Shown: positions 57,333-64,000 of the stretch, one piece after another
Layout of the letters: each line of letters starts with the position of its first letter
How positions within the stretch are numbered: the stretch's first letter is position 1
Source: Leptolyngbya sp. FACHB-261
Lineage (GTDB): Bacteria; Cyanobacteriota; Cyanobacteriia; FACHB-261
Assembly (NCBI RefSeq): GCF_014696065.1
Contig: NZ_JACJPL010000018.1
Span: 248,001-312,000 of the forward strand
DNA: 64,000 nt
Direction: 5' to 3'
Notes under the pieces: generated by a model
Databases searched by the model: none
The model's input: only the letters and a program-made list of their open reading frames with translations
What the model was told of the DNA's origin: nothing
Made by a program: the position numbers and the translations under genes

Positions 57333-57461
57333 GGTTTTTAACCAAACTCTAGTTATGAAATCCTCACTTAAATCTCGATCCCGAGCCTAAACTCTACTTT
57401 CGGTCTTGATCCCCGCCCCTGTGCACTATCCAAAGACAGAGGCTATTTTTTCGAAATATTT

Positions 57462-58337
57462 CTAAGCCTGCCAGCGCCGTTTCCAGTGAGAGGTCGGTTC
57501 CAGGTTGCTATCCTGTTGCTCCTGCTGTCGGCGCTGGTGGATGGCTTCAGCGGGATCATTTAGGGCTGGATCTCTGTAGGGAACCGCAGCTCGGGTTTGA
57601 AGATGCTCTTGTTCCTGCGGCGAGAGTGGCAACCCCAATGCAGACCAAGCTGCAATTGTTCCTGGTGTGCGACGCCCAACTGGCACCGTACTACCGAATT
57701 GCAGGCCCACTAAGCTCAAGGCCGTACGAACGGCAGCAGCGCAAGAGTAGGTCACCAAACAAGCTGTTGGCTTTAAGGTTGAGGCGACTAAGCTTAAAAA
57801 CTCTACCGTCCAGAGCTGAGGGCAGTGAGGCGGCGAGAAGGGATCCAGAAAAACGACATCTGCCGTGAAGTTTTTCTGTGCCTGCAAGCCCTGCAAGGTT
57901 CGTCTAGCATCTCCTAGCAGCAATTCAGCGCGCAGGCAAGGGGTCGCCAGGTATCCCTGTTGAGCTAGCTGCTCCAAAGGGGCTGCAACTCCTGGTGACC
58001 ACAGGCGCAGTAAGCGTTGTGCCGCAGCCTGAATTGGCACCTGGGAATTGAACTCTAATCCCCATAGCTCGACCTGGCAGGTTGGATTAGCCTGCCAAAT
58101 GGTTTCTAAAGCAGCTGCACTGTTGTAGCCCAGACCGTAACAAATATCTAAAAGGCGCAGGCAGGAGGCTTCTCTTGCCCGTTCAGCCAGTTTCGCAGGA
58201 CCAACAAACTTAGCCTCTGCCTCCTGTTTGGCTCCTTTCAGGCTATGAAATGCCTCTTGGAATTGTTGGGAATAGAACGTGAAGGAGCCGTCGCCGGTTG
58301 GCTGTAGCGTTAGCTGATCCGCAGGATTAGCCACCAC
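57462..58337 (-). CDS. MnmD-type tRNA methyltransferase (MnmC methyltransferase domain family)
   Basis: The 291-residue protein matches the stand-alone MnmC1-like methyltransferase (DUF752), which completes 5-methylaminomethyl-2-thiouridine at tRNA position 34. Signs are QLTLQPTGDGSFTFYS near the start, QFQEAFHSLKGAKQEAEAKFV in parts, the SAM-binding LLDICYGLGYNSAAAL, and LLGDARRTL ... ADVVFLDPFSPPHCPQLW. The late segment GRRTPGTIAAW fits too. The oxidase half of E. coli MnmC is absent, as in other stand-alone forms. The start is a GTG at 58337, 11 bases after the Fur-type gene stops, so they share a transcript. Confidence 0.88.
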   Translation of the reverse strand: MVANPADQLTLQPTGDGSFTFYSQQFQEAFHSLKGAKQEAEAKFVGPAKLAERAREASCLRLLDICYGLGYNSAAALETIWQANPTCQVELWGLEFNSQVPIQAAAQRLLRLWSPGVAAPLEQLAQQGYLATPCLRAELLLGDARRTLQGLQAQKNFTADVVFLDPFSPPHCPQLWTVEFLSLVASTLKPTACLVTYSCAAAVRTALSLVGLQFGSTVPVGRRTPGTIAAWSALGLPLSPQEQEHLQTRAAVPYRDPALNDPAEAIHQRRQQEQQDSNLEPTSHWKRRWQA

Positions 58338-58348
58338 TTGCTACACGA

Positions 58349-58810
58349 CTAACGGAAATCATCAGCATCTGCTGAACCAGTTTGAGCAGCGGCAGGTTGG
58401 CGGCGTGCGAAAAATTCAATTCGGTAGTCCGTGATGACTGTACCGGTCCGCCGTTCCACCTCGCGTAGCAGGTCCTCAGGCAGTTGTACAACCACATCTA
58501 AAATCTGGTTGGTGTCAACGCAATTGACATGGCTGTGAGGATCGCTGACGTTTCCGTAAAGTCGCCCCTCAGCTCGCTCAATGCACTCGATGATGCCCTG
58601 GCTGGAAAGGGCCTCTAGATTTTGGTAGACCGAGGTGTGACCGATACCTTTCCCGGTCTGATTCAAGCGGTCGTAGATCTCCCGTGCAGAGAGATGTTCC
58701 TGGGCCTGCCAAAGCAACTCTAAGATGTAACGACGTTGACGGCTCAGGCGCATCCCTAAGTGCTGACACCGGGCTAGGGCATCATCAAGGGATTCAATTG
58801 GTTTCACCAT
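58349..58810 (-). CDS. Fur-family metal/peroxide-responsive regulator
   Basis: The ATG at 58810 gives 153 residues; a longer frame to 58909 adds 33 residues with no family match. The N-terminal winged helix is MRLSRQRRYILELLW ... GIGHTSVYQNLEALSSQGII. The dimerisation domain has the metal segment DPHSHVNCVDTNQILDV. The first Cys of the usual CxxC structural zinc motif is kept but the second is Thr, and no second CxxC pair is present near the C-terminus. Fur, PerR and Zur types mostly retain these. A PerR-like or FurC-like role is possible. It is divergent from the gene at 58963. Confidence 0.9.
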   Translation of the reverse strand: MVKPIESLDDALARCQHLGMRLSRQRRYILELLWQAQEHLSAREIYDRLNQTGKGIGHTSVYQNLEALSSQGIIECIERAEGRLYGNVSDPHSHVNCVDTNQILDVVVQLPEDLLREVERRTGTVITDYRIEFFARRQPAAAQTGSADADDFR

Positions 58811-58962
58811 AGCGTTCTGGTCCTGCAAGCCTCGTGTTTTTAAGGCTATTACTTCTATGCTACGACACTCGAAGTCGTTATGAGTTCCTGCAATAGTCCA
58901 ACTGACCAACAGACTACTATTCTGAGAACAGTTGTAGATTTTTTCTTTCCTGATTCACCTCC

Positions 58963-59232
58963 ATGAATCTTGAACGCATCAAAACTTTAGTTGAAACCTT
59001 TACTGCTGCTGAGCTGGAAGCCAAAATTCAGTTAATGGAAAGCTGTTTTGTCCCAGACGAGCCGGGACCTCCCGAAGTCTGTGCTGACCTAGATGCTGTT
59101 GAAGCAGATATCTACGACTATGCCAAGGCACTAGCCATTCGTCAGCAGATTGAGCAGCAAGGGGTACCAATGCGAGAGGCATTGCGAGACTTAGCTAGCC
59201 GTATGCGCCGTTTCTCGGAGCGCACATCCTAG
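58963..59232 (+). CDS. Small helical protein, unknown
   Basis: The 89-residue protein is mostly helical, with MNLERIKTLVETFTAAELEAKI, a Pro/Glu-rich turn (CFVPDEPGPPEVCADLDAVE) and a C-terminal amphipathic part (REALRDLASRMRRFSE). I recognise no family. The ATG has no clear ribosome binding site. It shares a control region with the divergent fur-type gene. Composition fits a real gene. Confidence 0.6.
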   Translation: MNLERIKTLVETFTAAELEAKIQLMESCFVPDEPGPPEVCADLDAVEADIYDYAKALAIRQQIEQQGVPMREALRDLASRMRRFSERTS

Positions 59233-59407
59233 CCACACTAGCTCTAAAGTCCTGCACCTAGACCTGCATACCACTACACGATATTGATTTTTATATGTAT
59301 CGGCTCACGTCCTCAGTGGGCTCTTGGACGGTTTGGAAGAGCGAAGTGGCCTACACTAGACTGCAAACTGGTCATATAAAGTTTTGTTCAGCCTGGTTTC
59401 TGGCCCC

Positions 59408-59890
59408 ATGACTACCACCATTTATCTCAATCCAACCTGCCTAGAAAATCTAGATCTCTCACCGGCTCAAATTGTGATTGAGAAACTAGTGCAGGAGCCC
59501 CTAGCGAACGAACAGCAATTGCACTTCGATATCAGCTATCCACGGGAGAGCAATGACCCACGCGAGCTCTCGGAAATTCCCGAGGTTCGTCTGTGGTTTA
59601 TTCGCCTGGATGCATACTACCCCTGGCTACCCTATTTCTTGGATTGGAAATCTGGGGAGCTGGCTCGTTACGTTGCGATGTTAGTCCCGCACCAATTCAG
59701 TAGCAGAGAGGGTATTCAATTCAACCCTGAAGCTCTAGAGATCTTCGTGATGAGCAAGATTTTTGTTCTCATGACTTGGCTAAGCGATCGCAGCATTGAG
59801 CCAGAAAATAAATTACGGTCTATGGCTCAAGTTTTGGGCTACGACATCGATCTTGCCTTTTTCCAGCTTCTTAGCGCAGAGGGAAATTGA
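59408..59890 (+). CDS. CRR6-family NdhI maturation factor
   Basis: This 160-residue protein matches CRR6, which is needed to mature the NdhI subunit of the photosynthetic NDH-1 complex in plants and cyanobacteria. The ATG at 59408 gives MTTTIYLNPTCLENLDLSP. Conserved parts are LHFDISYPRE, DPRELSEIPEVRLWFIRLDA, YYPWLPYFLDWKSGELARY (in parts) and FNPEALEIFVMSKIFVL. An earlier in-frame TTG (59384) adds eight residues and is unlikely. Its stop overlaps the TTG start of the acylphosphatase gene by four bases. Confidence 0.88.
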   Translation: MTTTIYLNPTCLENLDLSPAQIVIEKLVQEPLANEQQLHFDISYPRESNDPRELSEIPEVRLWFIRLDAYYPWLPYFLDWKSGELARYVAMLVPHQFSSREGIQFNPEALEIFVMSKIFVLMTWLSDRSIEPENKLRSMAQVLGYDIDLAFFQLLSAEGN

Positions 59891-60204
59891 GCTCTGTGGG
59901 AGATTCGAGCTGGCAAACTTCGATTGCCCGTCGGATCTGGGTGTCCGGGCAGGTACAGGGGGTTGGCTTCCGAGCTTACACTCAGCAGCGGGCTAGAGAG
60001 CTAGGCCTAGTCGGTTGGGTGCGCAATCGAGCTGACGGACGAGTAGAGATTCAGTGTTGCGGCCCTGCTGATCAAGTGGAAGCATTGATCGAGTGGTGCC
60101 AGCAAGGAGTACCAACTGCTGTTGTGGCCGGGGTGGAAACCAGTGAGGACATTGCTGGCAATGACTTTCCAGACCCCTTTGAGATTCGGCCTACTGCATC
60201 CTGA
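59887..60204 (+). CDS. Acylphosphatase
   Basis: The 105-residue protein carries the acylphosphatase signature: IWVSGQVQGVGFRAYTQQRA (catalytic Arg in the GxVQGVxFR loop) and GLVGWVRNRADGRVEI (catalytic Asn in GWVxN), then a late helix. It hydrolyses carboxyl phosphates such as acetyl or carbamoyl phosphate. The start is a TTG at 59887, overlapping the CRR6 stop, or a GTG at 59896; AGAGGGA lies just before. The N-terminal ten residues are not conserved. Confidence 0.92.
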   Translation: MSSVGDSSWQTSIARRIWVSGQVQGVGFRAYTQQRARELGLVGWVRNRADGRVEIQCCGPADQVEALIEWCQQGVPTAVVAGVETSEDIAGNDFPDPFEIRPTAS

Positions 60205-60286
60205 TTAAGGCTTCACGGCTGGTGTTGCCTCAGCCTTAATGTGATGATGAGGTGACTCTAAATGCAGAACGAGGCAACAGGACATC

Positions 60287-61330
60287 TTGGTTCGAGCGGT
60301 TCTATGCGGCTACTACGGGCTGGGTAACGCAGGCGACGAAGCTCTGCTCGCTACGCTGTTGCAGATGTTGCCCTCGTCTGTAGAACCCCTGGTTCTCTCA
60401 GCAAACCCCACCCAAACCCAAAACCTGCACCGTGTAGCAGCCTGCGATCGATGGAATCCGGCTACTGTATTGCAAGCTCTGCAGGCTTCTCAAGTGTTCA
60501 TCTGGGGCGGTGGCAGCCTCATGCAGGATGTTTCCAGTGCCGCTAGCCCTGTTTACTATGGCGGTTTGATGGGACTCGCCCGTGCTTTAGGGCTCAAGAC
60601 CATTGCCTGGGCTCAGGGTGTTGGCCCGCTTCAACGCTCTTGGACCCGATGGCTCACTCATCAAGCGCTCAAAACCTGTTCTGAAATTAGTGTCCGTGAT
60701 GGTCGCTCAGCCCATTTGCTTCAGTCCTGGAACCTGAAATGCACCCTAGCTCCTGATCCAGTTTGGGCTCTAGATTCGCTGCCTGTCGGTGACCTTTGGC
60801 AGTTGCCTGCTCCACGCGTAGCGGTTGCCCTGCGTCCGCATCCACAACTTACAGCCAAGCGGTTGGAGAGTCTTAGTAAGGCCTTAGTCGATTTTCAAAA
60901 GGCGACCGAAACCTGTCTGCTGTTATTACCCTTTCAGCCCGAAGCTGATGAGCCTATTGCTCAAACGATTCAAAGCCAGCTACCGGGTCCTAGCGTCATT
61001 CTCAAACCCAATAGTCCAGCTCAACTAAAGGGTGTGTTTCGAGGCGTTGAAATGACGCTAGCGATGCGTTTTCACGGTCTGATTATGGCAGCAGCCGAGG
61101 GATGCCGTTGCTTTGCCCTCAGCTATGACCCCAAAGTAAGTGCTTTGATGACCGAACTCGGCCTGCCAGGCTGGGAGTTAGCCGATTTGCCCTCTGATTC
61201 GAGCGAAATCACTCGGGTTTGGCTTGAGCACTATGCGAATGGTGACCCACTCAGCAGCGACCAAATTCAGTCGCAGCGGGACCGAGCTCTAATGCATCAG
61301 GATGTTCTGATTCGGGCCCTGGCAACCTAG
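60287..61330 (+). CDS. csaB: CsaB-type polysaccharide pyruvyl transferase
   Basis: CsaB adds pyruvate ketals to cell-wall polysaccharide, which serves to anchor S-layer-type (SLH) proteins; related proteins are found in cyanobacteria with SLH porins. The 347-residue protein has the family signs CGYYGLGNAGDEALLATLL at the start, IWGGGSLMQDVSS, VYYGGLMGLARALGLKTI, AWAQGVGPLQR, ISVRDGRSAHLL and the later MRFHGLIMAAA. The only nearby start is the TTG at 60287 with a weak upstream site. It sits alone; no SLH gene is in the window. Confidence 0.9.
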   Translation: MVRAVLCGYYGLGNAGDEALLATLLQMLPSSVEPLVLSANPTQTQNLHRVAACDRWNPATVLQALQASQVFIWGGGSLMQDVSSAASPVYYGGLMGLARALGLKTIAWAQGVGPLQRSWTRWLTHQALKTCSEISVRDGRSAHLLQSWNLKCTLAPDPVWALDSLPVGDLWQLPAPRVAVALRPHPQLTAKRLESLSKALVDFQKATETCLLLLPFQPEADEPIAQTIQSQLPGPSVILKPNSPAQLKGVFRGVEMTLAMRFHGLIMAAAEGCRCFALSYDPKVSALMTELGLPGWELADLPSDSSEITRVWLEHYANGDPLSSDQIQSQRDRALMHQDVLIRALAT

Positions 61331-61351
61331 CCAGTCGTGGCAGTTAATGCC

Positions 61352-61396
61352 CCAGGCTAAAACGTATCCAGCTAAAACGTACCGAGCTAAAACGTA
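61352..61396. repeat. Three-copy 15-bp tandem repeat
   Basis: The unit CCAGSCTAAAACGTA-like occurs three times (61352-61366, 61367-61381, 61382-61396), with the core GCTAAAACGTA perfectly kept. It lies between csaB and the metallophosphoesterase gene, 75-120 bases before the latter. Confidence 0.85.
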
Positions 61397-61470
61397 ATAG
61401 TTCAGGCAGCAACAATAGCTGCAATCTTCTAGAATCTGGTGAGCTTGACTAGAGCTTTACAGGGCCCACT

Positions 61471-62535
61471 ATGAGCTTGAACTTCCGGTTTGCAGTGGTC
61501 AGTGACCTGCACCTTGCCTTGCCACAGACGATTCGCGATACAGTGAGTCGCTTTCATCTGGTGGAGGTTAGTGTTGCTGCGCTAGAGCAAGTTCTAGCTC
61601 ATTTAGTCACTCTGGAATTGGATTTTCTGTTATTACCAGGTGACCTTACTCAAGATGGCGAGCCGGAAAATCACCATTGGTTAGCCCAACGCCTCCAACA
61701 GTTGCCCTTTCCCACCTATGTGATTCCAGGCAACCATGATCTTGTCGCTCCGGTCGAGCTTTCTCGCTTCGCTGGCTACTACCGCCGCCAGGGTTACCAA
61801 GATTCAAATCAACCCTACTATGCTTGCTTACCCCTGCCTGGTCTTAGACTCATTGGCCTGAATTCCAATGCGTTCTGTGCTGAGACTGGGAGACAACTTG
61901 GTAGGTTAGATGACGAGCAACTGCGTTGGCTAGAAGCAGTCTTAAACAGTTCCCAGAGCCTGACCACTCTGGTCATGGTACATCACAATGTTTTGGAGCA
62001 TTTGCCTGGTCAAGCTAGCAATCCCCTCGGACGTCGCTACCTACTAGAGAACGCTGACACCCTGACCAGCATCCTTAGACGGTCGGGGGTGAAGCTAGTG
62101 TTCACCGGCCACCTGCACGCCCAAGACATTGCGCACAGCTATGACCTCTACGACATCACTACAGGCTCCCTAGTCAGCTACCCTCACCCTTACCGAGTCC
62201 TGACCTATCGCGCAACTACAAGTGGAGCTGAGCTAGACGTGGACTCCCATCGGGTTGAAGCATTGCCTGACTGGCCTACTCTGCAGCAGACTTCACGGGA
62301 GTGGATGGGACAACATAGCGCCTCTTTTATGCTCAAGCTGCTGACACAACCGCCTCTGAATCTCTCGATACAAGAGTCAGAACCTTTGTTGGCCCAGCTG
62401 CGTTACTTTTGGGCAACCGTTGCTGCTGGAGATGCTCGATTTAGCTTTCCTGACTTCCCCGCGCCAGTTCGGCAGTACTTCGAGCGTTTCAATGATTTAC
62501 CGCCTGCAGACAACCAGGCTACGTTGCAGCTCTAG
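61471..62535 (+). CDS. Calcineurin-type metallophosphoesterase
   Basis: The 354-residue protein has the metal-site motifs of the family in order: VVSDLHLALP (DxH), LLLPGDLTQDG (GD), YVIPGNHDLV (GNHD), LVMVHHNVLEH, and VFTGHLHAQDIAHS (GHxH). The pattern is like CpdA/IcC-type phosphodiesterases, and the target could be a cyclic nucleotide or other phosphoester. The C-terminal 100 residues are a separate unknown part. The ATG at 61471 has a weak upstream site. It stands alone. Confidence 0.9.
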   Translation: MSLNFRFAVVSDLHLALPQTIRDTVSRFHLVEVSVAALEQVLAHLVTLELDFLLLPGDLTQDGEPENHHWLAQRLQQLPFPTYVIPGNHDLVAPVELSRFAGYYRRQGYQDSNQPYYACLPLPGLRLIGLNSNAFCAETGRQLGRLDDEQLRWLEAVLNSSQSLTTLVMVHHNVLEHLPGQASNPLGRRYLLENADTLTSILRRSGVKLVFTGHLHAQDIAHSYDLYDITTGSLVSYPHPYRVLTYRATTSGAELDVDSHRVEALPDWPTLQQTSREWMGQHSASFMLKLLTQPPLNLSIQESEPLLAQLRYFWATVAAGDARFSFPDFPAPVRQYFERFNDLPPADNQATLQL

Positions 62536-62579
62536 CAAAGACTTTTTGAGGTTCAAGTTGTGCAACCAATTGCGCCAGC

Positions 62580-63032
62580 CTAAGGCTTAGTCACCATCAG
62601 TGGTTCAAACCAAGGCTGAAATTCATCGCGACGAAATACGCGCAGTCGGTTGGATTGACCGAAACGAATGAGGCTAGGCAAGCCATGCTCCTGCAAAAAC
62701 TGTCGAATCCAGCTTCCCACCCCCAGGCTGCCTTGAATCGGCATCTCCGCCTGGAAGCGGTCATACATCATGATCAGCTGGCTACGAGATTGAAGGGGCG
62801 CGTCCTGTTCGATCAACTGAGGCAGGCCATTGTGTTGCGGGGAGCCTTTCTCAAAGTTTTTCTCAGGACTGGCTTGGTCAACAAAACTAGGGCGTGCAGA
62901 GGGCTTAGTAATTAGGTGGTCAAAACTAGCAGTAGTGTGAAGTGGCTGAGAAGAGTCGCTACTGACAGGATCTATAGTGCGCTGAGCTGTGGCAAAATTA
63001 GGTCTGAAGCGGCGCCGCTTGCTTTGAGTCAT
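62580..63032 (-). CDS. Hypothetical protein with a disordered N-terminal half
   Basis: The 150-residue product starts with a basic KRRRFRPN stretch, then about 60 Ser/Pro/Gln-rich residues. The C-terminal half seems folded: SQLIMMYDRFQAEMPIQGSLGVGSWIRQFLQEHGLPSLI, cited in parts, then RFGQSNRLRVFRRDEFQPWF. I do not recognise it. The folded part is reminiscent of a small winged helix or a protein partner. It lies between the metallophosphoesterase and the coiled-coil gene. The frame is likely real given the composition. Confidence 0.6.
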   Translation of the reverse strand: MTQSKRRRFRPNFATAQRTIDPVSSDSSQPLHTTASFDHLITKPSARPSFVDQASPEKNFEKGSPQHNGLPQLIEQDAPLQSRSQLIMMYDRFQAEMPIQGSLGVGSWIRQFLQEHGLPSLIRFGQSNRLRVFRRDEFQPWFEPLMVTKP

Positions 63033-63223
63033 AAATTCTCCTAAAGGACAGTACCGCCAACCCTGCCCACTCTCCGGCTTTTCTCGGCCCGGAGATCCTT
63101 GGCGATGGCTGACGAACGAGATGTAAGCTCAATCGAAGTGGAAAAACTTACACTTATTTAGATACTACGCAACCTTATGAAAGAGTGCAAATACCCAAGA
63201 CGCTTTATTTGTGAAGATATGTA

Positions 63224-64000
<777 letters not shown>

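Overview
This is a cyanobacterial chromosome segment. The evidence is a 35-residue photosystem I PsaM gene, CRR6 (NdhI maturation), a CCB-type cytochrome b6f cofactor-assembly protein, the cyanobacterial families DUF3318, DUF3531 and DUF2808, and the conserved clusters tig-clpP-clpX and asd-dapA-rnj. No rRNA, tRNA, CRISPR array, insertion sequence or prophage gene was recognised. Almost every gene is a core or conserved-cyanobacterial gene, so the window is mainly an ordinary chromosomal backbone. The genus cannot be named from what is visible.

Layout. 1-2.4 kb holds two PstS-type phosphate-binding lipoproteins (the first cut by the window edge) and a secreted unknown. 2.5-10.1 kb holds a 7TM-HD phosphodiesterase (PgpH type), a small membrane protein, a HAD hydrolase, a P-type-ATPase-like protein that has lost almost all catalytic motifs, a DUF3318 protein and a START-like protein. 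10.2-13.9 kb is the minus-strand protein-quality operon tig-clpP-clpX. 14.3-18.3 kb is asd-dapA-rnj. 18.4-21.6 kb holds a Crp/Fnr regulator, a HAD hydrolase and an acetolactate-synthase-like enzyme. 21.8-25 kb holds a two-gene unit ended by a strong terminator, then ftsQ-ftsZ. 25.2-30.2 kb holds prs, Nudix, DUF3531, a TPR protein, an ABC ATPase and a Trm1-type tRNA methyltransferase.

30.2-38 kb holds a phosphorylase-kinase-like GH15 protein, a MerA-like flavoprotein with its VTT-domain membrane partner, a phosphoribosyltransferase, a phasin and an FKBP isomerase. 38.3-43.1 kb holds an intact, intein-free dnaE, then a CCB protein and bioD. 43.4-46.4 kb is a sugar-type ABC importer without its ATPase. 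46.5-53.2 kb holds htpX, a double-domain M16 peptidase, a fused OppD-OppF type ATPase and a DUF2808 protein. 53.4-64 kb holds psaM, an FtsB-like membrane protein, a response regulator, icd, small proteins, a fur-mnmD pair, crr6-acylphosphatase, csaB, a metallophosphoesterase, a DivIVA-like coiled-coil protein and the 3' part of coaD.

The most unusual item is the 819-residue P-type ATPase relative at 6065-8524. It keeps the ten-helix plan but lacks the phosphorylated Asp and the TGES, KGA, TGD and GDGxND signatures. It is a strong candidate for an undescribed non-enzymatic role. Other points worth a look are the FtsB-like protein at 53615, a nested imperfect hairpin before dnaE, a perfect 20-bp stem at 50490, and several convergent genes whose coding ends overlap. 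Genes seem to work together mainly in the short operons named above.
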